Shown: one piece after another, positions 1-9,029 of the stretch
Numbering within the stretch: the stretch's first letter is position 1
Layout of the letters: every line of letters starts with the position of its first letter
From: Caldicellulosiruptor obsidiansis OB47
GTDB taxonomy: Bacteria > Bacillota > Thermoanaerobacteria > Caldicellulosiruptorales > Caldicellulosiruptoraceae
Direction: 5' to 3'
DNA length: 64,000 nt
Assembly (NCBI RefSeq): GCF_000145215.1
Contig: NC_014392.1
Location: 2,116,001-2,180,000, forward strand
Program-made: the position numbers and the translations under genes
Notes under the pieces: model-generated
The model's database searches: none
What the model was told of the DNA's origin: nothing
The model's input: the letters and a program-made list of their open reading frames with translations, nothing else

Positions 1-699
1 CTTGGTTGAAGCTTCAATCACAACCAAACACGGTGAAAACATTGCAACAATCCTGTTTCTCTGTGGAAAATTCATTTTCTCAGGCAAAGTGCCTGGCAAA
101 AACTCAGACACAACGCACCCACTTTCTATAATCTGACGGTAGAGTTTTAAGTTCTCTTTTGGATACACAATATCAACTCCACAGCCCAAAACAGCTATTG
201 TCTTCCCGGTTTCAAGTGCACCTGCATGACAAAAACTGTCAATCCCCCTTGCCATTCCGCTAACAACCACAATTCCCAAGGAAGCCAGCAGACTTGCCAG
301 CTCTTTTGCAACTCTTTTGCCATAGTAAGTAGGTTCTCGTGTACCAACCATTGATATTTTACGCGGAAATTTAAGAAGTTTTGCATCTCCTTTTACAAAC
401 AGCATAACTGGTGCATGGTCAAAAACTTTGAACTCATCAGGATACAACCTATCGTCTTCAAGTATTATATTTATACTATTTCTCTCACAAAATTCAAGAA
501 TTTTTTCAGCCTTTGCAGTATCAGAGTTTTTTATCTCATCTTTAAGGTGACCAAAAATACCTTCTGCTTCCAGTTCTTTTCTATTAAGATAAGCATCTTT
601 TAGACTTTTGTACCTATTCTTTATCTGCCTAAACTTCTTAGGTCCTATCCCTTTTATGCTGTAAAGCCACAAAGAATAAATTAGGTCTTCCCTGTTCAT
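1..699 (-). CDS. dprA: DNA processing protein DprA (C-terminus beyond window)
   Basis: DprA binds single-stranded DNA and loads RecA during natural transformation. The visible 233 residues begin with a helix-hairpin-helix-like start (IKGIGPKKFRQIK, about 13-25). A Rossmann-like domain follows with the family motifs MVGTREPTYYG, VVSGMARGIDS, AVLGCGVDIVYP and FPQRNRIVA. The frame is open to the window edge, so roughly the last third is missing. The ATG at 699 is preceded by GGGAG. comM, another competence-linked gene, lies further along on the same strand. The family call is secure; whether the organism is competent is not shown. Confidence 0.93.
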   Translation of the reverse strand, partial: MNREDLIYSLWLYSIKGIGPKKFRQIKNRYKSLKDAYLNRKELEAEGIFGHLKDEIKNSDTAKAEKILEFCERNSINIILEDDRLYPDEFKVFDHAPVMLFVKGDAKLLKFPRKISMVGTREPTYYGKRVAKELASLLASLGIVVVSGMARGIDSFCHAGALETGKTIAVLGCGVDIVYPKENLKLYRQIIESGCVVSEFLPGTLPEKMNFPQRNRIVAMFSPCLVVIEASTK

Positions 700-731
700 T
701 TTCTCCCTCATCTCAAACCAAATTTGTAATA

Positions 732-2091
732 TTAATCCTTCCCCTTAATAACCCCAAGCGGCTCCATTTTAGCAACAGGAGTAGCAAGCCGTGATGTAAT
801 AACCGAATTTATTACAACTTCGATATCTTTATAACTCTGTGGACTTTCGTCCAAAAAGTCTTTGAGGTTTTTGGTGTTTATAAGAATCTCTCCATCCTGA
901 CCCTGTTTTAATGCTTTTGAAAATTCTTCGATGGAAATTGTCTTTTTTGCCTTTGTGCGCGATAAAACCCTACCTGCACCATGGTTTACCGTGTGATAGC
1001 TTATTATATTGTCCTGTATCCCCCTCATCAGATATGAACTTGAACCCATGCTGCCCGGCAAGATTACAGGATGTCCTGTATCAGCAAATTTAGGATTTGG
1101 AATCAAATAGTGGTTTGGTGGTAGTGCTCTTGTTGCCCCTTTTCTTATAACAAGCTTTTCTCTGTTTGCAAATCTCTCCATGTACGCAATGTTATGAGCA
1201 ACGTCATACAAAACCCAAGCGTCAATTGAGTGTTTTTCTAAGACTGATATTATGAAATTGCTCATATAATGTCTGTTTATCTTTGCATATATAGCTGCTG
1301 ACTGCATAGCTTTAATATAATCTTTTGCAACCTTGTTGTCAATTGGCAAAAAGGTAAGCTGCGGATCGGGTGTTGTGATACCCTTGGATTTCATGACGTC
1401 CTTGAATTTCTTCTGATAATAATCGCCAATGACCGCTCCAAACCTTCGCGAACCAGAATGTATCATCACAACAAACTGCCCATCGAAAAGGCCCCATTTC
1501 TGCGCTACTTCTTTGTCCAGCACATGAAGTTTTTGAAACTCTATAAAGTGATTTCCTCCACCAAGGGTTGCAAACTGTTCTTTACCAACCAATCTCATAA
1601 GCCTCATCCGGTATTGTATCAAGGTCAAAATCATAAATAGGAACCATCCTGTCCGAAATGTCTTTATCAATCTCTGTATTTTGAAGATACTCCTCATACT
1701 TTGCCTTGGAAAGTGCTATTTTTTTGTTTTTCTTTCCAACACCAGTCGGAATCAAATCTTCTACTTCATCCATTATCTTCTTCAAAAGAGCTTTATCTAT
1801 ATCATCTGCAAACTTGTCTGTCAGTATTAATCTCATACCACAGCCTATGTCAACACCAACAATCGTTGGTGAAATCCATGCCTTTGACATGTCCCAAACA
1901 ATTATTGTGCCAATTGAGGTCCCTTTGCCTATATGTGCATCTGGTGTGTAGCCTAAAAACTCTACATTTGGAATCTGGGATGCGTTTTTGGCCTGCTGGA
2001 GCACCCCTTCGTCAAGGTCTTTTAAAATCTCTTCTGTCATGAAGAATATCGCATAGTCATTTGTATAAACACCATCTCTTATCTTTTTCAT
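732..2091 (-). pseudogene. rtcB: RtcB RNA ligase, frameshifted by a 4-bp tandem duplication
   Basis: RtcB joins RNA 2',3'-cyclic phosphate and 5'-OH ends using GTP and Mn, in RNA repair. The first frame (2091 to 1582, 169 codons) carries GVDIGCGM with metal-binding Cys84 and stops just after DEAYEIGW. The rest (TLGGGNHFIEF, then NHGAGR, which contains the guanylylated His region) continues in another frame to 732. At 1584-1592 the sequence ACCAACCAA is a 4-bp repeat. Removing one copy fuses the frames as EIGKEQFATLGGGNHF and gives exactly 451 codons plus stop, a normal RtcB length. The start is supported by GGTGAAGG. It is either a real inactivating mutation or an assembly error. No slippery heptamer suggests programmed frameshifting. 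Confidence 0.9.
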
Positions 2092-2322
2092 AAAAAACCT
2101 TCACCACCGGTTTTGTTTTTTAATCTTCATAAATAGCTCATAATGCATTAAAATATTATTAAATACCATATTAGTGAAACCAATTTTTGGAAAACGAAAG
2201 AAAGAAGGAAGCATCCTTTTTTGTATATTATCACAAAGAAGTTCTTCAATAAAGATATTACCCATTTTTATGACAAAAACCCAGGTGCCACAAATGCATT
2301 CAGAATATCAAGCAATAAAAAA

Positions 2323-2360
2323 AAAGCAAGCTATCCCTTTTTCGGGAAATAGCTTGCTTT
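2323..2360 (-). terminator. Rho-independent terminator of the radical SAM gene
   Basis: A perfect stem of about 12 bp (AAAGCAAGCTAT paired with ATAGCTTGCTTT, extended by CCC/GGG) is followed on the minus strand by a run of T. It lies 24 bases past the stop of the radical SAM gene. The remaining 2092-2322 gap up to the rtcB start shows no gene, only AT-rich sequence that must hold the rtcB promoter. Confidence 0.85.
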
Positions 2361-2383
2361 AAGTTACAACTCTTTCACCAGTT

Positions 2384-3781
2384 TTAACCCTTGACCTCTT
2401 GAATCACAGACAAGTCAACCTTGTTCTGAGGAACACCCTGTTTTCTCTGCTCCCAGAGCTTATCTGCAACCCTGCCCCAAGCCTCTGAATATTCGATAAG
2501 TTTGTTTGCAAGTTCTTCAGCTGTCTCTGTCTCACCGCCAATCTGAGTTGGACGCGCACCAGATTCTTCAACAATCTTTTTGAGCTTGAGTGGATTGTCT
2601 ATCATAGGACATGGTCGCAGATGGTTCTCATTAAATGGAATATTCCTCCTGTATGCCATAAACAGTGGAGATTTTAAAGCATCCAAAAGCGAACATTCTT
2701 TTATATTGACATTTGAAAAATGTATAAATGCGCAAGGTTCAACATCACCGTTTGCGTTGATATGAAGATATCTTCTTCCGCCTGCAATGCACCCACCAGC
2801 AGGTTCTCCATCGTTCCAGAAATCAAGCACAAATATCGGTTTTGACCATCTTATCTCTTCTATTCTCTTGTACATGTAAGCTCTTTGCTCTGGTGTTGCC
2901 ATGTAAGAGATGTCTGCATCTTTTCCAACAGGAACATAAGTAAAGTACCATCCAAACTTTGCTCCTTTTTCTATCAAGAAGTCTACATATTCATCAGAAG
3001 ATACCTCTTCAACGTTGTATCTGTGATATGTGGTTGAAAATCCAAACACGACACCTGCTTCTTTGAGCTTTTCCATTGCAGTTACAACCTTCTTGAAAAC
3101 ACCTTGGCCACGTCTTTCATCTGTTGACTTTTCAAATCCATCTATGCTAATTGCAAATGCCAAGTTGCCCACTTTTGCAACCTTGTCGATGAAATCATCG
3201 TCAATCAAAGTAGCATTTGTAAATGACAGGAATACTGTATCCTCATATTTTTCACAGAGTTTTAAAATATCGTCTTTCCTTAAAAGTGGCTCTCCACCTG
3301 AGAAGATTATAAAGTAAATTCCAAGCTCCTGAGCTTCTTTTACAACCCTGTCAAGTACTTCATAGTCAAGTTTTGCAGCCTTGTGGTATTCTCCTGCCCA
3401 ACATCCTTTGCAGTGCAGGTTACAAGCAGCTGTCGGGTCAATCAAAATTGCATATGGAATATTTATGTCATATTTCTTGATAAGTTCAAGTTGTTTTGGA
3501 ACACCAATAAAACCAGCATTCAGGAAGAAATTAATGAGAATTCTTTCTCTCACTCTTGGATTTGTCTCCTTAATAATCCTCATTGCATAGTGATGCCATG
3601 AACTGTTAGGGTCGAGCAGATACTTTTTGGCATTTTGGATATACCATTTGTCTCTATCACGTCTTACTATCTTTTCTGTCAGGTCTAAAATCTTACCTAT
3701 GTTCTCCTCCGGATTGTTTGCAAGATATCTTATTACCTGCTTTAGAACTGTTTCACCTATTATCTTCTTTGGAAGTTCCAT
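2384..3781 (-). CDS. Radical SAM enzyme with C-terminal SPASM-like cysteine region
   Basis: The 465-residue protein has an N-terminal helical region (1-105). A radical SAM core follows with the cluster motif CNLHCKGC (Cys120, Cys124, Cys127), the SAM-contact motif FSGGEP and the strand SISIDG-like AISIDG. A C-terminal cysteine-rich part (CIAGGRRYLHINANGDVEPC and later CPM) resembles SPASM/auxiliary cluster domains. Such enzymes do radical chemistry, often peptide or cofactor modification; the substrate cannot be told here. No precursor peptide is visible next to it. It is a single-gene unit with GGGGTGA ahead of ATG 3781 and its own terminator, divergent from the ArsR gene. Confidence 0.85.
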   Translation of the reverse strand: MELPKKIIGETVLKQVIRYLANNPEENIGKILDLTEKIVRRDRDKWYIQNAKKYLLDPNSSWHHYAMRIIKETNPRVRERILINFFLNAGFIGVPKQLELIKKYDINIPYAILIDPTAACNLHCKGCWAGEYHKAAKLDYEVLDRVVKEAQELGIYFIIFSGGEPLLRKDDILKLCEKYEDTVFLSFTNATLIDDDFIDKVAKVGNLAFAISIDGFEKSTDERRGQGVFKKVVTAMEKLKEAGVVFGFSTTYHRYNVEEVSSDEYVDFLIEKGAKFGWYFTYVPVGKDADISYMATPEQRAYMYKRIEEIRWSKPIFVLDFWNDGEPAGGCIAGGRRYLHINANGDVEPCAFIHFSNVNIKECSLLDALKSPLFMAYRRNIPFNENHLRPCPMIDNPLKLKKIVEESGARPTQIGGETETAEELANKLIEYSEAWGRVADKLWEQRKQGVPQNKVDLSVIQEVKG

Positions 3782-3900
3782 AACTTTTTCACCCCTTCTT
3801 TCTTGCTTGACTTTAATTATAACTCTTTATTTTTCAATATGTCAATAGTTATATATGCATATGTGTATAAAAGTATGTTTATTTTTTTTCAAAAACGTGA

Positions 3901-3906
3901 TATAAT
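3901..3906 (+). promoter_or_regulatory. -10 box TATAAT of the ArsR-family gene
   Basis: A perfect TATAAT lies 43 bases before the ATG of the ArsR-family gene, with only a weak T-rich -35. A short inverted repeat (ATGA-N6-TCAT) just downstream overlaps the likely start of transcription and could be an operator. Confidence 0.5.
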
Positions 3907-3948
3907 GATACTTGTCATAACTACTTCTTGAGCGAAGGGGAGCAAAAA

Positions 3949-4266
3949 ATGACAAGGCTAAATGAAATACTATATGCACTTTCTGACATAACAAGGCTCA
4001 GAATTTTAAATATATTAGCACACCGCGAACAAAATGTAAGTAGTCTTGTTCAGTTGATTCAGGAAAGCCAGCCAAAAGTGTCTCGCCACCTTGCTTATCT
4101 TAAAAATGTTGGGCTTATAGAAGCCAGAAACCATGCGCAAAAAAGAATTTATTCAATAAAAGAGGATGTGTTTGAAAAATATCCATTTTTGATGGCTCTT
4201 ATTCAAGACCTTGCGAAGGTAGATATATTTGCGAATGATTTGAGACTTTTGTCCTCTCTTAGTTAA
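3949..4266 (+). CDS. ArsR-family winged-helix transcriptional regulator
   Basis: A small DNA-binding repressor of 105 residues. The family motif ALSDITRLRILNIL is at residues 9-22. The recognition helix region is SQPKVSRHLAYLKNVGLIEA (about 43-62), followed by a wing with RIYSI. No CxC metal motif of ArsR/SmtB metal sensors is present, so the effector is unknown. A TTG at 3928 would extend the frame, but AAGGGGAG sits six bases before ATG 3949, which is chosen. It is a monocistronic unit between its own promoter and a terminator, so its targets are probably elsewhere or autogenous. Confidence 0.85.
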   Translation: MTRLNEILYALSDITRLRILNILAHREQNVSSLVQLIQESQPKVSRHLAYLKNVGLIEARNHAQKRIYSIKEDVFEKYPFLMALIQDLAKVDIFANDLRLLSSLS

Positions 4267-4292
4267 AGCTTGTGTTTTAATTAAAAACAAAG

Positions 4293-4335
4293 AGACCTCC
4301 TTGCCTAAACAAATAAGCCAAGGTGGTCTTTTTTA
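4293..4335 (+). terminator. Terminator of the ArsR-family gene
   Basis: The stem AGACC-T-CCTTG pairs with CAAGG-T-GGTCT (one T/T mismatch) and is followed by six T residues on the plus strand. It separates the ArsR gene from the metal-uptake operon. Confidence 0.8.
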
Positions 4336-4348
4336 TTTTTTGCAGGTC

Positions 4349-4377
4349 TTGACTTTTTTATTAACAGGAATTATAAT
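4349..4377 (+). promoter_or_regulatory. Sigma-A promoter of the Fur/Zur-znu operon
   Basis: TTGACT (4349-4354) and TATAAT (4372-4377) are separated by 17 bases. Transcription would start near 4384, directly ahead of the palindrome at 4393-4409. Confidence 0.8.
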
Positions 4378-4392
4378 GGGGGATACATGTTG

Positions 4393-4409
4393 TTGCAAAT
4401 TATTTGCAA
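4393..4409 (+). promoter_or_regulatory. Perfect inverted repeat in the Fur/Zur leader (candidate operator)
   Basis: TTGCAAATTATTTGCAA is an 8-bp perfect inverted repeat around one central base. It lies just downstream of the predicted transcription start and ends four bases before the ribosome-binding site. Fur-family operators are usually inverted repeats of this kind in the autoregulated gene, so this is a plausible binding site of the protein encoded next. It could also form a small RNA hairpin at the 5' end. Confidence 0.55.
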
Positions 4410-4422
4410 GTAGGTGGAAAGG

Positions 4423-4848
4423 ATGAAGTGTCAAGATATAAAGTTAATTCTAAACTCACACAATATAAAAGCTACCCGGCAAAGGGTTGAAATATATAAG
4501 GTTTTGCAAAAGACACAGCAGTGTTTATCTGCTGATGAGATACTGCAAGCTCTTGAAGCACAAAACCTGAAAATTGACCTTGCAACGGTTTACAGAAACC
4601 TTGAACTTTTTGTTCAAAATGGTATAGCAATAAAATCTACTATCAATAGAAAGCATTTTTTCGAGATAAAGAAAAGTAGCCATTATCACTATTTTGTATG
4701 CATAAAGTGCAATGAAAAAGCCGAAATTGTAGACTGTAAGATAAATCTAATTGAAGAGGAACTAAACAAAATGAACTTTAAAATTCTGGATCACAATTTG
4801 GAAGTGTATGGAATATGCGATAAATGTTGTGGGAGGGAGGAACAATGA
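4423..4848 (+). CDS. Fur-family metalloregulator, probably zinc-responsive (Zur-like)
   Basis: A 141-residue Fur-family repressor. The winged helix contains ATRQRVEIYKVL and the recognition part DLATVYRNLELF. The metal-binding part has HYHYFVCIKC and a second pair ICDKC, forming the structural Cys4 zinc site typical of Fur/Zur/PerR. ATG 4423 has AGGTGG at a good distance and is preferred over GTG 4414. Its stop overlaps the next gene by four bases (ATGA), so it is translationally coupled to a metal ABC importer. This makes zinc or manganese homeostasis the likely role; Zur is favoured by the ZnuA-like partner. Confidence 0.85.
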   Translation: MKCQDIKLILNSHNIKATRQRVEIYKVLQKTQQCLSADEILQALEAQNLKIDLATVYRNLELFVQNGIAIKSTINRKHFFEIKKSSHYHYFVCIKCNEKAEIVDCKINLIEEELNKMNFKILDHNLEVYGICDKCCGREEQ

Positions 4849-5708
4849 AGAGGATAAAGTTACTATTTATAGTTCTACTTGTTAGTATTATAGTTTTCTT
4901 GAGTGGATGCAAAAATGAAGCTGTAACTACCACCAAAGGCACAGTCTACACTACTATCTATCCTTTGTATTCTATTACAAAACTTATAGCAGGACAAAAA
5001 CTGACAGTTGAAAAGCTTGTAAAGGACGGTGCGGAGATTCACTCATTTGAACCATCTTCACGTGACATTGCCAAGCTTACATCAGCAAAAGCGGTGATAT
5101 ATCTCGGGCTTGTTGATGAATGGGTTAAAAAACCTCTTGAGGGAACAAGCGTCAAAATTTTTAGAGCATCTGAAGGTATAGAGTTTATAGATAGTGACCC
5201 TCATATATGGACATCACCAAGGCTTTTAAAGAAAATGGCAAGAAACATTGAGTATGCCCTGACAAGCTTAGATCCAAAAAACAAAAGTTATTACCAAGAA
5301 AATGTTTCAAAGCTAATTGCAAGTCTTGATAGACTTGATAAGGAATTTTCTTCTGTTGTGAAAAACTCAAAAAGAAAAGAATTTCTAATTGCCCATCCCT
5401 CTTTTGGATACTTAGCAAGAGACTACAGCCTCAAGCAGTATTCAATTACAGGTGTGAATGAAGAAGAAGAGCCCTCCGCTCAAAAAATGAAAGAGATTGT
5501 TCAGCTTATAAAGGAAAAGAACATAAAGTACATTCTTGTTGACCCAAATGAAAATTTGCCTGCTGTAAAGACCATCGCAAGAGACACTGGTATCAAAATT
5601 GTAAACATCTACGGAATGGGAATTGTAAATTCTTCTCAAGCAAAAAATGAGACAATACTCAGCCTTATGGAAAAGAACTTAAAAGCATTTGAGATGGTCC
5701 TAAAATAA
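4845..5708 (+). CDS. znuA: Zinc/manganese ABC transporter, substrate-binding lipoprotein
   Basis: The solute-binding protein captures Zn2+ or Mn2+ outside the cell for the importer encoded next. Residues 1-20 are a lipoprotein signal with lipobox LSGC. Metal ligands of cluster A-I (ZnuA/TroA) proteins are visible: His in HSFEPSSRD, His in DPHIW, His in IAHPSFGYLARDY, and an acidic residue in ILVDPNENL. There is no long His-rich loop as in many ZnuA proteins. The start is ATG 4845 with GGGAGG, overlapping the regulator stop. It was not possible to decide between zinc and manganese from sequence alone. Confidence 0.88.
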   Translation: MKRIKLLFIVLLVSIIVFLSGCKNEAVTTTKGTVYTTIYPLYSITKLIAGQKLTVEKLVKDGAEIHSFEPSSRDIAKLTSAKAVIYLGLVDEWVKKPLEGTSVKIFRASEGIEFIDSDPHIWTSPRLLKKMARNIEYALTSLDPKNKSYYQENVSKLIASLDRLDKEFSSVVKNSKRKEFLIAHPSFGYLARDYSLKQYSITGVNEEEEPSAQKMKEIVQLIKEKNIKYILVDPNENLPAVKTIARDTGIKIVNIYGMGIVNSSQAKNETILSLMEKNLKAFEMVLK

Positions 5709-5731
5709 ATGTTGCGGGAGAGAAAACCAGA

Positions 5732-6499
5732 ATGATTGAACTTATAGATGTAAACTTTTATATTGACCAGAAAAGAATTCTAAAAGACATAAACCTCAAA
5801 GTTCAAAAAGGTGAGTTTGCTGCCATAGTCGGACCAAACGGTTCTGGTAAGACCACACTCTTGAATATAATCTCAGGGATTTACACCCCTACAAGTGGAA
5901 AAAGACTAATATTTGGCAAACAGCATCTTACCCCGCAGGATAGGCAGAAAATATCTTTTGTTCCTCAAAAGGTCACAAATTTTAACCAGAGCTTCCCTTT
6001 GAGCGTTTTTGAAACTGTACTTTTAGGACTGGTGCCAAAAAAGGGATTGTTTCAGAGATTTTCAAAACAGGACTTAGAAAAAGCCGAAAGCATTTTAGAA
6101 AAGCTTCAAATAAAGCAGCTCAAAAACAGTCTCATAGGCCAGCTTTCTGGCGGACAGCAGCAAAGAGTGTTTTTAGCACGCGCGCTCATATCCGACCCAC
6201 AAATACTTCTTTTAGATGAGCCAACTGTTGGAATAGACAGTCTCTCTGAGCAGCTTCTTTTTGAAATTCTTGGAGAGAAAAAGAAAGAAGGAACCACAAT
6301 ATTGATGGTAACACACGATGTGTATGCTGTAACTCAGCATGCTGATACCATAATCTGTATGGGGGATGGTATGATTTACACTGCTTGCAGCGCAAAAGAC
6401 TTTTCCCCTTCAAAGTTTGAAAGTGTGTACAAATACAAGATCAAGAAAATTGAGCACAGACACTCTTATACTAAAAAAGAACAAAATAACAGGATGTGA
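5732..6499 (+). CDS. znuC: Zinc/manganese ABC transporter, ATP-binding protein
   Basis: The ATPase powers metal import. It shows Walker A GPNGSGKTT (about 34-42), the Q-loop region VPQKV, the ABC signature LSGGQQQR, Walker B ILLLDEPT and the switch histidine in VTHD, all intact in 255 residues. It sits 23 bases after the binding-protein gene, and the permease gene follows five bases after its stop. GGGAGAG precedes ATG 5732. Confidence 0.92.
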   Translation: MIELIDVNFYIDQKRILKDINLKVQKGEFAAIVGPNGSGKTTLLNIISGIYTPTSGKRLIFGKQHLTPQDRQKISFVPQKVTNFNQSFPLSVFETVLLGLVPKKGLFQRFSKQDLEKAESILEKLQIKQLKNSLIGQLSGGQQQRVFLARALISDPQILLLDEPTVGIDSLSEQLLFEILGEKKKEGTTILMVTHDVYAVTQHADTIICMGDGMIYTACSAKDFSPSKFESVYKYKIKKIEHRHSYTKKEQNNRM

Positions 6500-6503
6500 T
6501 ATT

Positions 6504-7319
6504 ATGCTTCAATATGAATTTATGCAAAGGGCTCTTTTAGCAGGTGTGCTGGTTAGCATTATGACCTCGCTTGCAGGAAACTTTCTTGTACTCAAGAGGT
6601 TTTCACAGATGGGAGACTCTCTTTCACACACAGCAATTGTTGGCGTTGCAGCGGCACTGCTATTTAATTTCAGTCCAACCATCGGCGCAATTATCTCAAC
6701 AGTTGGATTTGCTATAGTTCTTGAGTATTTCAAATCAAGATTTAAAAGGTTTGAAGAAGTATCTCTTGCCCTTGTGTCAATCACTGCTCTGGGCCTTGCA
6801 TCAGTTTTGTTTGGAATTTTAAAAAGCAGTAGCAACTTAATGAGCTTCCTTTTCGGAAGCATAGTCACAATTGGAAATGAAGATGTGTGGATCATCCTTG
6901 CAGTATGCCTTGTAACAGTTACTTTTATAGCCATGTTCAGAAAAAAACTTATTTTTGCTACATTTGATGAAGTTAGCGCAAAGGTCTCGGGAATAAATAC
7001 AAAACTACTTGATTTTTCTTTAAACATAATTTCAGCAACAATAATAGCAGTCTCTCTAAAAATTGTAGGTGGGCTTCTTATTTCAAGCTTGCTTGTCTTT
7101 CCTACAGCAATAGCAATGAGATTTGCAAAAAATTTTAAATATCTTCAAATAGGGTCACTTCTGATATCTTTATTTGCAATATTAGCAGGACTTTCTGCCT
7201 CATATTATATTGATATACCTCCAGGTGGAGCAACAGTTTTGACGTTTGTAATTATCTTTTTCATAATTGAACTTATCAATATCACAAGAAAAAGAACTGT
7301 CGCTAAAACTTTTAAATAA
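6504..7319 (+). CDS. znuB: Zinc/manganese ABC transporter, permease
   Basis: A membrane permease of the ABC-3 family, 271 residues with about eight hydrophobic helices. The conserved stretch LVLKRFSQMGDSLSHTAI near the N-terminus and SLKIVGGLLISSLLVFPTA in the middle are typical. An upstream in-frame start at 6417 would overlap the ATPase gene, so ATG 6504 with AGGATGTG ahead is taken. Its stop overlaps tail-to-tail by eight bases with the stop of comM. Confidence 0.9.
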   Translation: MLQYEFMQRALLAGVLVSIMTSLAGNFLVLKRFSQMGDSLSHTAIVGVAAALLFNFSPTIGAIISTVGFAIVLEYFKSRFKRFEEVSLALVSITALGLASVLFGILKSSSNLMSFLFGSIVTIGNEDVWIILAVCLVTVTFIAMFRKKLIFATFDEVSAKVSGINTKLLDFSLNIISATIIAVSLKIVGGLLISSLLVFPTAIAMRFAKNFKYLQIGSLLISLFAILAGLSASYYIDIPPGGATVLTFVIIFFIIELINITRKRTVAKTFK

Positions 7320-8844
7320 GCCTTCTTTCCAAAAGCCTGTAAGAGATTGCCTCTTGCAGGTGTTCTGCTTTTATCTCGCTACTGCCTTCCAAATCAGCAA
7401 TTGTTCTTGCAACCTTCAAAATTTTGGTATATCCTCTAAGCGACAGTCCCAAGGTATTAAATGCCTTTTCAAGAAGCTGCTTTTCTTTCTTTGAAAGTCT
7501 GCAAAATTTGTTTACAAGAGATCCTTTCATTTGAGAATTATAAAATATGCCAAGCCCTTTGAACCTTTCAAGCTGAATTTGTCTTGCTCTTTCTACCTCT
7601 CTTCTCATAGCTGCTGAATCTTTGCAAATTGAGGAATCAAAGTTTTCAAGCTTTACAGACTTTACCTCAACCTGAACATCAATTCTGTCCAAAATTGGAC
7701 CAGAAATCCTTCCAAGATACTGCTTTATTTGAGCAGGGGTGCACGTACATTCCCTTTCATCAGACAAAAAATAACCACATTTACAAGGATTCATGCTACA
7801 TACAAGCATAAACCTTGCAGGATATTCAACAGATGCGTTGACCCTTGAAATTGTCACATATCCATCTTCAAGGGGCTGGCGAAGAACCTCTATTGTCTTT
7901 TTATCAAATTCGGGAAACTCATCCAAAAACAAAATTCCATTGTGTGCAAGTGAAACCTCTCCTGGTTTTGGAACCTTACCCCCACCAATTATAGCAATTG
8001 AAGAAGATGTGTGGTGAGGACTTCTAAAAGGTCTTGTAGTGACAAGCGCCTGACCGTCTTTTAAAAGCCCTGCACAGCTGTAAATTTTTGTTACTTCCAA
8101 GCTCTCTTCAAAGGTCATTTGGGGCAAAATTGTTGGTATGCGCTGAGCGATCATGGTTTTGCCGCTTCCTGGTGGACCTATCAAAAGAAGGTTGTGCATT
8201 CCCGCCACTGCTATCTCAACTGCTCTTTTGACATATTCTTGACCTTTGACCTCTGAAAAATCAACGTCATATGTAAAAGTATCAAGAAGATTCATTTCAT
8301 CTATTTCAACCTTATGAGGAATAGCACTCTGAGGATCATCCAAAATCTCAACAGCTTCTTTTAAAGTTTTCACAGGAAAAACATCAATTCCTCTCACAAC
8401 GCTACATTCTGCCCTGTTCTCATAGGGAACAATAATCTTTTTGATACCATTTTCCAAAGCTGCGATTGTCATAAGCAAAGCTCCATTTACTTTCTTGACA
8501 CTTCCATCAAGAGAAAGCTCTCCAATTATTGCAATCTCATGCGGGTTGATTTTAGGATTTATCTGCTCAGACGACTTTAGCACAGAAATAGCTACAGGCA
8601 GGTCAAAAGATGAGCCTTCCTTCCTGGTGCTTGCAGGTGCAAGATTTACAATTATTTTTCTGGTTGGAAAATCAAAGCCGCTGTTCTTTATTGCCACCCT
8701 GATTCTTTCTTTTGCTTCTTTAATAGTCACATCAGGAAGGCCAACTATATCAAAACTCGGAAGGCCATTTGACATGTCTGTTTCAACTGTAACAATATAG
8801 CCTTTTATGCCAAGGTAAGAAGATGTCAAAACTTTTGCAAGCAT
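7312..8844 (-). CDS. comM: ComM/YifB family AAA+ ATPase (Mg-chelatase-like)
   Basis: A 510-residue member of the ComM family. In Vibrio ComM is a hexameric helicase that promotes branch migration during natural transformation. The N-terminal fold (residues 1-170) includes GLPSFDIVGLPDVTIKEAKE. The AAA+ core has Walker A LLIGPPGSGKTM and Walker B ILFLDEFPEF, and the C-terminal Mg-chelatase subdomain has SMNPCKCGYF with cysteines that may hold zinc. It is complete in length and is a single gene on the minus strand. Confidence 0.93.
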   Translation of the reverse strand: MLAKVLTSSYLGIKGYIVTVETDMSNGLPSFDIVGLPDVTIKEAKERIRVAIKNSGFDFPTRKIIVNLAPASTRKEGSSFDLPVAISVLKSSEQINPKINPHEIAIIGELSLDGSVKKVNGALLMTIAALENGIKKIIVPYENRAECSVVRGIDVFPVKTLKEAVEILDDPQSAIPHKVEIDEMNLLDTFTYDVDFSEVKGQEYVKRAVEIAVAGMHNLLLIGPPGSGKTMIAQRIPTILPQMTFEESLEVTKIYSCAGLLKDGQALVTTRPFRSPHHTSSSIAIIGGGKVPKPGEVSLAHNGILFLDEFPEFDKKTIEVLRQPLEDGYVTISRVNASVEYPARFMLVCSMNPCKCGYFLSDERECTCTPAQIKQYLGRISGPILDRIDVQVEVKSVKLENFDSSICKDSAAMRREVERARQIQLERFKGLGIFYNSQMKGSLVNKFCRLSKKEKQLLEKAFNTLGLSLRGYTKILKVARTIADLEGSSEIKAEHLQEAISYRLLERRLI

Positions 8845-8919
8845 TTTTTATATAGCTTTTCCTTTCCTTTTTTATTAAAACTTTATCATAGCAAACTTCA
8901 TTTTTCAATATAAACAAAA

Positions 8920-8940
8920 AAGCCCTTTTTTCAAGGGCTT
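8920..8940 (-). terminator. Terminator downstream of tRNA-Lys
   Basis: AAGCCCTT pairs perfectly with AAGGGCTT around a short loop. The minus strand continues with six T, so it ends the tRNA-Lys transcript, which is read from the minus strand. Confidence 0.8.
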
Positions 8941-8953
8941 ATGTTCTTGAAGA

Positions 8954-9029
8954 TGGTGAGCCATCCGCGACTCGAACGCGGGACACCCAGCTTAAAAGGC
9001 TGGTGCTCTGCCTACTGAGCTAATGGCCC
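8954..9029 (-). tRNA. tRNA-Lys (anticodon TTT)
   Basis: A 76-nt cloverleaf with acceptor arm GGGCCAT/ATGGCTC, D-arm TAGCTCAGTAGGCAGAGC, anticodon stem CCAGC/GCTGG with loop CTTTTAA (anticodon TTT), T-loop GTTCGAGTC and an encoded CCA end. It reads lysine AAA/AAG codons. Confidence 0.96.

Noticed and set aside
1458-2042. Plus-strand ORFs overlapping rtcB
   Set aside because: They are shadows of a well-conserved minus-strand gene and show no family motifs or ribosome sites.
732-2091. Programmed ribosomal frameshift in rtcB
   Set aside because: No slippery heptamer or downstream structure is visible; the 4-bp tandem repeat explains the shift fully.
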